Positions 15,824 to 25,068 are shown, numbered from the stretch's first letter. The stretch: DNA of 64,000 bases from Paenibacillus durus (GCF_000756615.1 NZ_CP009288.1:3596001-3660000), one strand, 5' to 3'. Notes: a model not told the origin generated them from the sequence alone. Made by a program: numbers and translations.

Positions 15824-16168
15824 TCACTTGTTTGCGCTAGCGCCGGCGGCGGCTTCCGGCACTTTCTCCCCGCCAGCCTCAGGCTCATACCGGTACTCGA
15901 TATCATCTTCTTCCGGCGAGTAGATGATCGACAGTCCGTACCCTTCCATATACCACAAATCCTGCTCCTCCATGTAAAAAACGACGCCCTCCCGGGAGGC
16001 TTGAAGTCCCGGACGCCCCGGCGGTTCCACGGCAATGCCGAGCGAAAATCCGGGATGAAGCCCGCCGCCGGAGCTGTATCTTGGAAACAGGCGGACGCAG
16101 TCGCCGTCCGTCAAACCGAGCTCCCGCTTGAACCAGGAGGCGGCTTCAGGACTGACAGATATGCTCAT
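15824..16168 (-). CDS. HesB-like protein (YneR type)
   Basis: 114 residues matching the YneR branch of the HesB/IscA fold: S-P-E-A-A-S-W-F-K-R-E-L near the start, then D-C-V-R-L-F-P-R-Y, G-F-S-L-G-I-A and Q-D-L-W-Y-M. The three conserved Cys of true IscA iron-sulfur scaffolds are absent, so an A-type carrier role is unlikely. The Ala/Gly-rich tail is not conserved. The start follows AAAGGAG at a rather long spacing; an upstream in-frame ATG is less likely. Confidence 0.8.
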   Translation of the reverse strand: MSISVSPEAASWFKRELGLTDGDCVRLFPRYSSGGGLHPGFSLGIAVEPPGRPGLQASREGVVFYMEEQDLWYMEGYGLSIIYSPEEDDIEYRYEPEAGGEKVPEAAAGASANK

Positions 16169-16282
16169 ACAGCTCTCAACTCCTTTGTCTGTTATTTTTA
16201 TCATACCCTAATCCCAGGCTCTATTCCAACCACTAGCGAAATAACGCGATCCAAACTAAATTGAATTTGTTAAAAAACATGT

Positions 16283-16312
16283 TTGACAATTTCGGAGGAC
16301 CGGTGATAAACT
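16283..16312 (+). promoter_or_regulatory. Promoter of the bmrCD leader
   Basis: TTGACA (16283-16288), an 18-base spacer, then TAAACT (16307-16312) preceded by TGA, giving an extended -10 (TGnTAAACT). It lies about 60 bases upstream of the leader peptide start. Confidence 0.65.
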
Positions 16313-16370
16313 CGACATGAGCGAAACGTCTTCTAATCATTACCAAATTTTTAACGAAAGGGTGATCTCG

Positions 16371-16475
16371 GTGTTTACATTTATGGATATTCATCACACT
16401 ATTGTCGGCAGCATTATCCAACAGAATACCGAAGCAGCCCTGCAGGTGAATCTTCCCCGGAAGCGCGCGTTCTAG
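16371..16475 (+). CDS. Leader peptide upstream of bmrCD (BmrB-like)
   Basis: A GTG at 16371, 8 bases after AAAGGG, opens a 34-residue frame beginning V-F-T-F-M-D-I-H-H-T-I-V-G-S and ending L-P-R-K-R-A-F. It lies between a promoter and a terminator, all upstream of a BmrC/BmrD-type exporter. In B. subtilis the short bmrB frame controls bmrCD by ribosome-mediated attenuation when translation is stalled by antibiotics. Position and size match that design; the peptide sequence itself need not be conserved. This assignment is by analogy. Confidence 0.55.
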   Translation: MFTFMDIHHTIVGSIIQQNTEAALQVNLPRKRAF

Positions 16476-16554
16476 CCGCTTTAGTTGTCGGGAAGCCGAA
16501 CATTTTACTGGCCGGTGCTGTCATGCACCGTGCGCATGATACGTTTGAGAAACC

Positions 16555-16593
16555 AGGCATATCGTCCGTTAACGGATGGTATGCCTTTTTTTG
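16555..16593 (+). terminator. Attenuator hairpin before bmrC
   Basis: AGGCAT ... ATGCCT stem with an inner TCCGTTAACGGA palindrome, followed by seven T. It lies 80 bases before the bmrC start and downstream of the leader peptide, with an additional hairpin (TCATGC / GCATGA) just upstream that could participate in an alternative fold. Confidence 0.75.
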
Positions 16594-16672
16594 CTCTTCA
16601 CCGACCGTTAATCCCGATTAACCTCTGGGCTGTATTGGAAGGCGCCACTCCTAAGCGAAAGGAAGGGATTTC

Positions 16673-18415
16673 ATGTTTTCCGTATTAAAAGATCTCGGCT
16701 GGTTCTTCCGCCGGGAGAAAAGACGCTATACGATCGGCTTGTTCGTGCTGATCTTTGCCGGCGTCATTGAACTGCTGCCTCCGCGTCTTTTGGGTAACGC
16801 CATTGACGAAATCGTACACGGATCCATTACGGCAGACTCGCTAATCAAGTACATTGTTATGATTCTCGCGCTGCTTCTCATCATCTACTGGATCACTTAC
16901 ATATGGATGCGCAGCCTGTTCGGAGGATCGAATCTGGTGGAACGCCTGCTGCGTTCCCGGTTTATGACCCATCTGCTTACGCTGACACCCTCATTCTTCG
17001 AGCGAAACCGCACCGGAGACCTGATGGCCCGGGCCACCAACGACATCCGGGCGGTATCCGTAACCGCAGGCTTTGGGATGCTGACGCTGGTCGACTCCAC
17101 TGTGTTCTTCTCTGTCGTACTCCTTGCCATGGGCTTTCTGGTGAGCTGGAAGCTGACGCTGGCTGCCGTGGTGCCCCTCCCGCTGATTGCGGTGGCAATG
17201 GTGATCTACGGCAAAGCCATTCATGACCGTTATAGTCTGGCGCAGGACGCCTTCGGCGATATGAACGACCAGGTGCTGGAATCCGTATCCGGCGTGCGGG
17301 TAATCCGTGCCTATGTGCAGGAGCGTCTGGATGAGAAACGATTCGGAGAAATCACCGATGATGTATTCCGCAAAAATATGGCTGTGGCCCGGGTCGATGC
17401 CTTTTTTGAACCGACCATCCGGTTCTGCGTGGGGCTGAGTTACATTATCGGTCTGACGTATGGAATCTACCTCGTCTTCCGAAATCAAATCACGCTGGGC
17501 GACCTCGTATCGTTCAACATGTACCTTGGCATGATGGTCTGGCCGATGTTCGCCATCGGCGAGCTGATCAATATTATGCAGCGCGGCGGCGCTTCGCTCG
17601 AACGAATCGATGAGACGCTGAATTCCGTCCCGGATGTACAGGACCCGGCTCATCCGGCCAGTGTATCCGAACCTGATGGAATTGAATTCAACAATGTGAC
17701 GTTTCGCTACCCTTCGTCGCCCATTGATAATTTGAGCGGTGTCAGCCTGTCGCTGGCCAAAGGCGAGACGCTCGGCGTTGTCGGCCGCACCGGCAGCGGC
17801 AAATCGACGCTGCTCAAGCAGTTGCTTCATGAATACCCAACCGGAACTGGCAGCATCCGCATTTCGGGTGTTCCGATTGAGGACATTACGCTAGACCGTC
17901 TGCACAGTTGGATGGGCTATGTGCCGCAGGAACAAATTCTGTTCTCCAAAACCGTGCGCGAGAACATCCAATTCGGACTCGAGCGCGCAAGCGACGACCA
18001 GATTCTGGAGGCGGTCTCCACCGCCGCCTTCCTCAGCGATCTGGATACGCTGGAAAGCGGCCTGGATACGCTTGTCGGCGAGCGCGGCGTCTCTCTTTCC
18101 GGAGGCCAGAAGCAGCGGGTATCGCTGTCCCGCGCTTTTATTGCCGAACCGGAAATCCTGATCCTCGACGACGCGCTGTCGGCTGTGGACGCCCGGACCG
18201 AAGCCCGGATTGTCGATAACATCCGCTCCCGTAGAGCTGGAAAGACGACATTGATCTCCACCCACCGCCTTTCCGCCGTGGAACATGCCGACCAGATCGT
18301 AGTTCTGGATGGCGGAGTAATAACCGAGCGCGGAACACACAAGGAATTGCTGGAGCTCGGCGGCTGGTACCGGGAGCAATACGAACGCCAGCAGGTGGAG
18401 AATAATCTGAACTAA
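16673..18415 (+). CDS. bmrC: Heterodimeric multidrug ABC exporter subunit, BmrC-like
   Basis: 580 residues: a six-helix membrane domain (residues 15-310) fused to an ATPase. Walker A is GRTGSGKST, the signature is LSGGQKQR, and Walker B is ILILDDALSAVD. The residue after the Walker B Asp is Asp rather than the catalytic Glu, so its nucleotide site is the degenerate half. This is typical of the BmrC partner in BmrC/BmrD heterodimers, which export drugs. The ATG follows AAAGGAAGGG. It is followed 29 bases later by bmrD. Confidence 0.88.
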   Translation: MFSVLKDLGWFFRREKRRYTIGLFVLIFAGVIELLPPRLLGNAIDEIVHGSITADSLIKYIVMILALLLIIYWITYIWMRSLFGGSNLVERLLRSRFMTHLLTLTPSFFERNRTGDLMARATNDIRAVSVTAGFGMLTLVDSTVFFSVVLLAMGFLVSWKLTLAAVVPLPLIAVAMVIYGKAIHDRYSLAQDAFGDMNDQVLESVSGVRVIRAYVQERLDEKRFGEITDDVFRKNMAVARVDAFFEPTIRFCVGLSYIIGLTYGIYLVFRNQITLGDLVSFNMYLGMMVWPMFAIGELINIMQRGGASLERIDETLNSVPDVQDPAHPASVSEPDGIEFNNVTFRYPSSPIDNLSGVSLSLAKGETLGVVGRTGSGKSTLLKQLLHEYPTGTGSIRISGVPIEDITLDRLHSWMGYVPQEQILFSKTVRENIQFGLERASDDQILEAVSTAAFLSDLDTLESGLDTLVGERGVSLSGGQKQRVSLSRAFIAEPEILILDDALSAVDARTEARIVDNIRSRRAGKTTLISTHRLSAVEHADQIVVLDGGVITERGTHKELLELGGWYREQYERQQVENNLN

Positions 18416-18444
18416 AACCATTCACCAGGGAGGTGCCATCCATC

Positions 18445-20541
18445 TTGAAACAAAGTACGGGCAGACGCCTGCTGCAGTATGCGCTGCATGCGAAGACAAC
18501 CTTCATCGCGGCGCTCCTCCTGCTCTCCATCGGAGTCGCAGCGGAGCTGGCGGGCCCTTTTATAGCCAGAAACATGATTGATAACCATATGCTTGCCATT
18601 GAGAGACCTTATTTTGAAACTAATTCGCAAGGCAACGCCGTCTATTACAATAATGAATATTTCAAGCGCGGCGACCGGTTTGAACCGGGAGAGTCCAAGG
18701 GCCGTGAGGTCCGACTGCTTCAGATTGGACGAAGCTTCTATTTCATCGGCCAGCCTGTTGAAGCGATAGACGGAAAGCGCAGCTATGTAGACAGTCAAGT
18801 CACGATCGACCGCGGTAGCGAGAGATTCAGCTATCCGGCCGTACAGCTTGCCATTGAAGATGTATTCGCTTTTTACAAGCCGGAGCTTCCCGGTATTTAT
18901 AAGCTGGTCGCATTGTTCGGGCTGTTCCTGATGATCTCGATCTTCGCCGAATTCGGCAAGACCTACTGGCTGCAATCGTCGGCCAACCAGGTCGTTCGCA
19001 AGCTGAGAACGGATGTATACGCACATATCCAGCGGCTTCCGGTCTACTTCTTCGATAACCTGCCTGCGGGCAAGGTAGTATCCCGGGTAACCAACGATAC
19101 CGAAGCGATCAAGGAGCTGTTCATTGCCGTCTTGTCGAACTTCGCCACCGGGATCATCAATATAATCGGCGTGTATACCGCCTTGTTCCTGCTGGATGTC
19201 CGGCTCGGGCTGGTCAGCCTGTTCATCGTCCCGGTCATCGTCATCTGGGTCATCCTGTACCGCAAAATCGCAACCAAATACAACACGATCATCCGCTCAC
19301 GCCTGAGCGAGATTAACGCCATTATCAACGAATCAATTCAGGGCATGCCCATTATCCGCATCTTCCGCCGCCAGAAGCAGCGGCTGGACGAATTCGAAAC
19401 GCTCAACGAAGACTATTTGAAGTATCAGAACAAAATGCTGAATCTCAACTCGCTGACCTCGCATAATCTGGTCGGTGCGCTGCGCAGTCTTTCCTTCGCG
19501 CTCGTGCTCTGGTATTTCGGCTTCGGCAGCCTTGGCGGCGGGACGGTCCTCTCTCTTGGCGTGCTCTATGCCTTCGTCGACGTACTGGGACGGATGTTCC
19601 AGCCCATTATCGGGATGGTCAATCAGCTTGCGAATCTCGATACCTCGATGGTGTCGGCAGGCCGCGTCTTCAAGCTCATGGATGAACCCGGGGAAGATGT
19701 GACTGACGGGGAAATGCCCCGGTACAGAGGGAATGTGGTATTCAAGGATGTCTCCTTTGCCTATAAAAAAGACTTCGTCCTGCGCGACATTTCGCTCACA
19801 GCACGCTCCGGCGAGACAGTCGCCCTTGTGGGTCATACCGGCTCAGGCAAAAGCTCGATCATCAATCTGCTGTTCCGTTTCTACGATCCGCAGCGCGGCA
19901 CCATCTCCATTGACGGGCACAAAACGACGGATATTCCGAAGCAGTGGCTGCGCAAGCATATGGGTATCGTCCTGCAGGACCCTTATCTATTCACCGGGAC
20001 GATCGCCTCTAATGTCAGCCTGGGAGACGAGAGCATTTCGAGGAAAAAAGTCGAATGGGCGCTCAGAGAGGTCGGCGCGGACCGGCTGCTGGCCCATCTG
20101 CCGCACGGTTTCGACGAACCGGTAGTGGAAAAAGGCAGCACGCTGTCTGCCGGACAGCGCCAGCTCATCTCGTTCGCCCGCGCGCTTGCCTTCGATCCGG
20201 CGATCCTGATTCTCGATGAGGCTACATCCAATATCGATACCGAGACGGAGAGCCTTATCCAGCAGGCGTTGGAGGTTCTTAAAAAGGGCCGGACGACATT
20301 TATCATCGCCCACCGCCTGTCGACCATCCGCAGCGCAGACCAGATTCTCGTCCTGCATCGGGGCGAAATCGTCGAGCGGGGCAGCCACGATGAGCTGATG
20401 GGGTTTGGCGGCCGCTACTACCGCATGTATCAGCTTCAGGTCGGCTCCGCCGCCCAGAGCGTGGATGCTGCTCAAGCATCCAAATCTGATCCGGCTGTAA
20501 AGGTTCCGGCCGCAATGCAATCAGCGCATTCGCAAAGTTAG
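18445..20541 (+). CDS. bmrD: Heterodimeric multidrug ABC exporter subunit, BmrD-like
   Basis: 698 residues from a TTG at 18445, preceded by AGGGAGG; a GTG 12 bases upstream overlaps that site. A large insertion of about 100 residues lies outside the membrane between helices 1 and 2 (residues 45-145), a BmrD hallmark. The ATPase has Walker A GHTGSGKSS, signature LSAGQRQL and Walker B ILILDEATSNID, with the catalytic Glu intact. It supplies the active site of the heterodimer with BmrC. The C-terminal 40 residues are Ala/Ser-rich and not conserved. Confidence 0.9.
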   Translation: MKQSTGRRLLQYALHAKTTFIAALLLLSIGVAAELAGPFIARNMIDNHMLAIERPYFETNSQGNAVYYNNEYFKRGDRFEPGESKGREVRLLQIGRSFYFIGQPVEAIDGKRSYVDSQVTIDRGSERFSYPAVQLAIEDVFAFYKPELPGIYKLVALFGLFLMISIFAEFGKTYWLQSSANQVVRKLRTDVYAHIQRLPVYFFDNLPAGKVVSRVTNDTEAIKELFIAVLSNFATGIINIIGVYTALFLLDVRLGLVSLFIVPVIVIWVILYRKIATKYNTIIRSRLSEINAIINESIQGMPIIRIFRRQKQRLDEFETLNEDYLKYQNKMLNLNSLTSHNLVGALRSLSFALVLWYFGFGSLGGGTVLSLGVLYAFVDVLGRMFQPIIGMVNQLANLDTSMVSAGRVFKLMDEPGEDVTDGEMPRYRGNVVFKDVSFAYKKDFVLRDISLTARSGETVALVGHTGSGKSSIINLLFRFYDPQRGTISIDGHKTTDIPKQWLRKHMGIVLQDPYLFTGTIASNVSLGDESISRKKVEWALREVGADRLLAHLPHGFDEPVVEKGSTLSAGQRQLISFARALAFDPAILILDEATSNIDTETESLIQQALEVLKKGRTTFIIAHRLSTIRSADQILVLHRGEIVERGSHDELMGFGGRYYRMYQLQVGSAAQSVDAAQASKSDPAVKVPAAMQSAHSQS

Positions 20542-20563
20542 GCTCTTTTGCTTCGCTGCCGGA

Positions 20564-20600
20564 AGCTCCGTAATCCCGAGAAGGGACGCGGAGCTTTTTC
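20564..20600 (+). terminator. Terminator after bmrD
   Basis: AGCTCCG / CGGAGCT stem with an inner CCC / GGG pairing, then a T5 run. Confidence 0.8.
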
Positions 20601-20669
20601 TTTCATTGCAAACGGAACATTTGTTCGTTATAATGGGATAATCACCCAATGAACGGAGTGAATTCGCTC

Positions 20670-21908
20670 TTGATAAGCTATGACGTATCCAAGCGCCAGG
20701 CTGCGCATTTTCTTCTGAAGCATCAACGGCTCGGCCCATACCGTCTGCCAGGCGGCAAAGCGAGCGTGTACCGCTACATCCGGCATGTCAACTGTATCCA
20801 GTATGACCCCCTGAATATCACCGGCCACAATCATGAGCTTGTGCTCCAAGCGCGTATCCCCGGCTTTGTGCCAGGGTTCGCGCAGGAGCTGTTGTATAAG
20901 GACAGGCTGCTGCTCGACGGCTGGGACAAGAATATGTCGATCTATTGCACGGAAGATTGGCCATACTTCCGAAGATTAAGGGACAGCGCAGCCGCCCGGC
21001 ATGGTTCCAATGAAGCCGTGATGGCGCTTGTCCACAAGGTTCGAGCGGAGATTGCAGCACGCGGTCCGCTCTCCTCGCTTGATTTGGACTTTAAAGACAA
21101 AGTGGACTGGGCCTGGGCTCCCGCCAGGCTGTCCCGCGCGGCTCTGGAGAGCATGTATTATTGGGGAGAACTGTCCATCCATCGCCGGGTTCACACCCGC
21201 CGCTATTATGATTTTACGGCAAATCTCCTGCCGGAAGTACTTCTTGCCGAACCGGAACCTAATAGGGCGGAAGAATCGTACCATGACTGGTACGTGCTGC
21301 GGAGAATCGGAGCGATTGGCCTGCTGTGGAACAGGTCCGGCGATGGCTGGCTGGGAATAAGCGGTCTCAAGAGCGGGGAGCGCGCCGCCGCAATCCGGAG
21401 GCTGCTGCTTGCCGATTCCATCCGGGAAGTGAGGGTCGAAGGAATCAAGCCCCCGCTTTATGTTCGAACCTCCGACGCCTCTGATCTGGAAACGATTCTG
21501 AACGGTAGACCCGGCGATAATCCGTTCGAGACCGGACATTATGCCGCCGCATTGGCCCCCCTCGACAATTTGATCTGGGACAGAGAGCTTACTCGTCAGC
21601 TGTTTGGCTTTCATTACCGGTGGGAGGTATACAAGCCAGCCGGGGAGCGCTCCTATGGCTACTATGTGCTGCCGCTGCTCTATAACGACCGTTTTGCCGC
21701 CAGATTCGAGCCGGTTCTGAACAGAGCGTCCTGTGAACTTGTCATCCGTAACTGGTGGTGGGAAGCCGGAGAGGGTCCTCATATTTCCGGCTTGCTGGAG
21801 ACGGCGAAATCTGCGGTTTCCTCGCTTGCCCTCTCCTTGGGAGCGGTCAGAATAACGGCATCGCCCCCTGCGGCGGCGCAGAGCGGCATTGAAGAATGGA
21901 ATGAATAA
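20670..21908 (+). CDS. YcaQ-family winged-helix DNA glycosylase
   Basis: 412 residues of the HTH_42/YcaQ family, which repairs DNA interstrand crosslinks in E. coli (AlkX) and includes antibiotic self-resistance glycosylases such as AZL. The region Q-Y-D-P-L-N near residue 49 followed by H-E-L-V-L-Q-A-R holds the family's conserved active-site strand, though the QxQ motif reads Q-x-D here. The start is taken as TTG at 20670, 10 bases after GGAGTG; an ATG at 20649 is the alternative. It stands alone after the BmrCD operon. Confidence 0.8.
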   Translation: MISYDVSKRQAAHFLLKHQRLGPYRLPGGKASVYRYIRHVNCIQYDPLNITGHNHELVLQARIPGFVPGFAQELLYKDRLLLDGWDKNMSIYCTEDWPYFRRLRDSAAARHGSNEAVMALVHKVRAEIAARGPLSSLDLDFKDKVDWAWAPARLSRAALESMYYWGELSIHRRVHTRRYYDFTANLLPEVLLAEPEPNRAEESYHDWYVLRRIGAIGLLWNRSGDGWLGISGLKSGERAAAIRRLLLADSIREVRVEGIKPPLYVRTSDASDLETILNGRPGDNPFETGHYAAALAPLDNLIWDRELTRQLFGFHYRWEVYKPAGERSYGYYVLPLLYNDRFAARFEPVLNRASCELVIRNWWWEAGEGPHISGLLETAKSAVSSLALSLGAVRITASPPAAAQSGIEEWNE

Positions 21909-21940
21909 AGCCTCTGCGGGCATTCCTGCCGGCAGAGGCT
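21909..21940 (-). terminator. Terminator for the HEPN-like gene
   Basis: AGCCTCTGC / GCAGAGGCT stem; the minus strand continues TTTATTC. It lies between convergent genes. Confidence 0.65.
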
Positions 21941-21967
21941 CTACTGTTCGGTTAATACTCACTGGCT

Positions 21968-22486
21968 TTAGTGATTTCGCCGCTTCAATTCGGCGGAAGA
22001 GGCGCCGCCTAATAAATCTTCATCATCCAGTTTGCCTTCCAACCCCAGCTTTCGGTACAGCTCCGAGCAGTAGCCCTGCAGCTTCAGCTCCAGGGCGCTG
22101 GCTTTATTCTTGAACCGCTTCAGTTCCCTGATTATGCGGGTTCTGCCGGCAGGAGTGAACGTGTCCTGAATTCGTTCCTTGAAATAATCGTGAACAATAT
22201 AATTTCTCTGCTTCCAGACATGATGCAGCTGCGTCGTCTCTTCCTCCGAGAAAGAAAAATGATGCTGAATCTCCTTAATAAGCTGACCGAGTGAATTACC
22301 GAGTTTACGTTGATATAAATCCGTAAGCTCCGCCTCGGACGGTAAGGTCCCCTGGGAAAGCTTCGTCAGCAGGAGCAGGTTGGTAAGCTGCTGCTCCAAT
22401 GCCTGGCAGTAATAGACGGCCAGTCCAAAATAGGCGAACAGCTCTTTGGAATGTTCACTTTGCGGTAATTGTGTGTCCTCCTTCAT
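21968..22486 (-). CDS. Hypothetical protein with HEPN-like R-x4-H motif
   Basis: 172 residues, nearly all helical. K-Q-R-N-Y-I-V-H-D-Y-F around residue 95 fits the R-x4-6-H signature of HEPN domains, which are often RNases in stress and defence systems. The N-terminal helix (F-G-L-A-V-Y-Y-C-Q-A-L-E-Q-Q-L) also fits such helical bundles. No nucleotidyltransferase (MNT) partner is adjacent, so a toxin-antitoxin pair is not evident. It is isolated; function unknown. Confidence 0.6.
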   Translation of the reverse strand: MKEDTQLPQSEHSKELFAYFGLAVYYCQALEQQLTNLLLLTKLSQGTLPSEAELTDLYQRKLGNSLGQLIKEIQHHFSFSEEETTQLHHVWKQRNYIVHDYFKERIQDTFTPAGRTRIIRELKRFKNKASALELKLQGYCSELYRKLGLEGKLDDEDLLGGASSAELKRRNH

Positions 22487-22649
22487 CTGCCCTCCGTCAT
22501 TATGAAACGTTGTTGTAAATATAATGATCTAACGCTTATGTATGGATACAAACCTTTTATTTCTACATTCTAATATTCGCCGGGCTCCTGTTAATTCCCT
22601 CTTCCTTCTGCGACTCCTTTTAAGAATTTTATGACTATGAATTATATAA

Positions 22650-22671
22650 GCCAGCTTTCGCAAAAGCTGGC
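22650..22671 (-). terminator. Terminator after the four-helix Cys-rich protein
   Basis: GCCAGCTTT / AAAGCTGGC stem with a 4-base loop, followed on the minus strand by TTATATAATTC. Confidence 0.6.
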
Positions 22672-22710
22672 CCGTTACTCTAAAGTGTCAGTTATTGCTC
22701 ACGAACATGT

Positions 22711-23058
22711 TCAAGCTAATACGGCAACAGCTTTACTTATTTGGCGACAGGCATCCGCACACTTCAAGCAAGCATTTATACATTCCTGACAATGCGTAAG
22801 CTTATATCTTCCGCTCACTCTGGCAGTGGCTTCACAAATCTCCGCGCATAGGCGGCAAATATCGGCAACAAAAGGACTTTGACGGATCATCGCCTGAATG
22901 GCGTAGGCGCAAATATCGGCGCATTCCCGGTCCATCCGGATACATTCCCGCAGCTCCGCAAGGTCATATTCTTTCAGGCTTGAGACATAGCTGACATTAC
23001 AGGCGTTCATACATTTCAGACAAGAGTCGATGCAGTCCTGGTACTGAATTTGGGTCAT
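22711..23058 (-). CDS. Four-helix bundle copper-binding protein (DUF326/YhjQ-like)
   Basis: 115 residues with many Cys spaced along helices: C-I-D-S-C-L-K-C-M-N-A-C, C-A-D-I-C, C-R-L-C-A-E-I-C and C-Q-E-C-I-N-A-C-L-K-C. This is the pattern of the Csp/DUF326 family, whose members bind many Cu(I) ions inside a four-helix bundle. The ATG at 23058, 9 bases after AGGAGG, is preferred over the ATG three bases from that site. No signal peptide, so it should be cytosolic. Confidence 0.88.
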   Translation of the reverse strand: MTQIQYQDCIDSCLKCMNACNVSYVSSLKEYDLAELRECIRMDRECADICAYAIQAMIRQSPFVADICRLCAEICEATARVSGRYKLTHCQECINACLKCADACRQISKAVAVLA

Positions 23059-23195
23059 AACCATTAACCTCCTGCAATCTGATTGATCCATGCCTTTGTA
23101 TTAAACCTCGGCTGCAGGGACGAATCAGCAGATGCCGCCCTCCGCACCTTTTGCGCTGCTTCCCGGCTTGTCAGACAGTCCCAGATTCCCTGAAG

Positions 23196-24242
23196 CTACA
23201 AGCTTCTTTTTACGCTCCCGGGCAGGGTAAATCCCCGTCCTTCCAGCTTCAGCAGTTTCTTCCGCAGATCCCCTGACGAGAAGTGCTCCCCGATAAATAC
23301 AGCCACGTCCGTGACCTCTCCCTGCGGGTTAATCTTTAGAAAATCCGATTCCCGGTATGCGTACTGGAACAGAAAGCGCCCCGAAGTATCGTTAAAGGTA
23401 AGCACACCCTTCGCTCTGTATACGTCGGCAGGCAGTTCTTTGATAAAGGCTTCAAATTCCACACTGTTAATCGGATTCTTAAAAAAGTGCGTATACGCCA
23501 TTACATGATCATGCGCGGCCCGGTTGATATCGATGACATCAGTCTCCAATGCCTCCGTCAAGCCTTCCATTGTCGTCGAAGCCGAAGCATCCGTTTCTGG
23601 CGCACTCTCCGAGATTTCAACAAACGCTGAGTTATCCGTTCTGTTGATCAGTCTTTCCGGGTCCACCTCGCATCGTACCGCCGGAATAATTTCCGCGAAC
23701 GCATTCCATTTGCGCAGAACCCCGTTCACTTCCTCCGCTTCTTCCGGGGACACGCGGTCCGTTTTGTTCAGAATCAGCACGGAAGCGCTGCGGATTTGTT
23801 CCTGCATCAGCCGGTATGAGGCTCCTTTCTGCTCTCTGTACAGCTGAAGCAGATGGGCGGCGTCGACTACGGTGATCAGCCCCTTTAACTCGACATTGCT
23901 GTAGAGCGATGTTTCCGTAACATTATCAATGATATCCAGAGGATTGGCTGCCCCCGTTGCTTCAATCACGATGACATCCGGTGACTCTTTTTTCACCAGG
24001 GTATTAAGCTCCATACTAAGATCCGCGCTTGCGGAGCAGCAGATGCAGCCGCCGAGCAGTTCCGCCATCGGCACCGATTTATCGACCATTATGCCGTCGA
24101 AGTTAACCTCTCCGAGCTCGTTCATGACGACGGCCGGACGCATGTCTTCATTTTTCCAATACTCCAGCAATCGGTACAGCAGAGTCGTTTTGCCGCTGCC
24201 AAGAAAGCCCGACAGTATATATACAGGAATGGTTCTATCCAT
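23196..24242 (-). CDS. CobW/COG0523 family metallochaperone GTPase
   Basis: 348 residues of the G3E GTPase family. Walker A is GSGKTTLL (near residue 16), the metal-binding motif is G-G-C-I-C-C-S around residue 65 (CxCC), the base-recognition motif is N-K-T-D, and there is a CobW C-terminal domain. Such proteins insert or traffic metals, often zinc (YciC/ZagA) or cobalt. No Zur-type palindrome was found upstream, so zinc control is not supported here. It is divergent from moaB with a 210-base gap. Confidence 0.88.
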   Translation of the reverse strand: MDRTIPVYILSGFLGSGKTTLLYRLLEYWKNEDMRPAVVMNELGEVNFDGIMVDKSVPMAELLGGCICCSASADLSMELNTLVKKESPDVIVIEATGAANPLDIIDNVTETSLYSNVELKGLITVVDAAHLLQLYREQKGASYRLMQEQIRSASVLILNKTDRVSPEEAEEVNGVLRKWNAFAEIIPAVRCEVDPERLINRTDNSAFVEISESAPETDASASTTMEGLTEALETDVIDINRAAHDHVMAYTHFFKNPINSVEFEAFIKELPADVYRAKGVLTFNDTSGRFLFQYAYRESDFLKINPQGEVTDVAVFIGEHFSSGDLRKKLLKLEGRGFTLPGSVKRSL

Positions 24243-24452
24243 ATCTCATTCTCTCCTAAGGTATCTGTTCTGTAAGCGAGTGTACTACATTCCTTACCGG
24301 CGAAGCAACCTTATTAAATATTATGTATGCGCTTTCCAAGTAAACGCTCACATCTTCCTCCTTTCTCTTTCCTTGCAAATTGGCAATTCTATCCCCTATG
24401 ATAGTGGCGTATGAGAATCATGTAAATTTGCGGCAAGGAGTGAAGAAGACCT

Positions 24453-24968
24453 ATGAATTCAGTCGAACAGCACCGCATGGAAGCCCCGGATTCGGTCAAT
24501 TGTTATATTATTACGGTCTCCGACACCCGGACGATGGATACGGATAAAGGCGGCCGCCTGATTGAGACACTGCTTGAAGAATCCGGCTACAAGATTGCCG
24601 GGCGAATCATTGTAAAAGACGATTATGACGATATCCGTGAGCTTATTCACGAATGCGCAGGAGATAGCGGCATTGAGGCCGTGCTGCTTACGGGTGGCAC
24701 CGGTATTGCTCCCCGCGATACCACCTATGAGGCGGTCAAATCTCTGCTGGACAAAGAAATGCCCGGATTCGGGGAAATATTCCGTTATTTGAGCTTTGCC
24801 GAGGATATCGGAACCGCTGCCATCCTGAGCCGCGCGGTAGCCGGTACAGTCGGCAGCACCGCCGTGTTCTCCATGCCCGGATCAGTCGGAGCCGTCCGGC
24901 TTGCAATGACCCGGCTCATTATTCCCGAACTGCGGCATGTGATGCGCGAGATTTATAAATCCTCCTAA
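24453..24968 (+). CDS. moaB: Molybdenum cofactor biosynthesis protein MoaB/MogA-like
   Basis: 171 residues of the MoaB/Mog family, which adenylates molybdopterin before metal insertion. The signature T-G-G-T-G-I-A-P-R-D appears near residue 75, with I-I-T-V-S-D-T-R-T at the N-terminus. An N-terminal extension of about 15 residues precedes the fold. AAGGAG lies 13 bases before the ATG, a long spacing. No other Moco genes are nearby. It is followed by a terminator. Confidence 0.9.
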   Translation: MNSVEQHRMEAPDSVNCYIITVSDTRTMDTDKGGRLIETLLEESGYKIAGRIIVKDDYDDIRELIHECAGDSGIEAVLLTGGTGIAPRDTTYEAVKSLLDKEMPGFGEIFRYLSFAEDIGTAAILSRAVAGTVGSTAVFSMPGSVGAVRLAMTRLIIPELRHVMREIYKSS

Positions 24969-24990
24969 AATCTATCTGCAGCATCTTTAA

Positions 24991-25020
24991 CCGGACCCTG
25001 AATGGGGTCTGGTTTTTTTG
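24991..25020 (+). terminator. Terminator after moaB
   Basis: ACCGGACCC / GGGGTCTGGT stem followed by seven T. The phrase GTCTGG-T7-GCAT is repeated immediately downstream, a small tandem duplication. Confidence 0.8.
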
Positions 25021-25039
25021 CATGTCTGGTTTTTTTGCA

Positions 25040-25068
25040 TTGACACTGCCCATTCTCCCCGATATAAT
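25040..25068 (+). promoter_or_regulatory. Consensus sigma-A promoter of the ArsR-ABC operon
   Basis: TTGACA (25040-25045), a 17-base spacer and TATAAT (25063-25068): a perfect consensus, so the operon is likely strongly transcribed unless repressed. Confidence 0.92.

Noticed and set aside
24243..24452. Zur operator between the CobW-like gene and moaB
   Set aside because: No AT-rich palindrome resembling the Zur consensus could be found.
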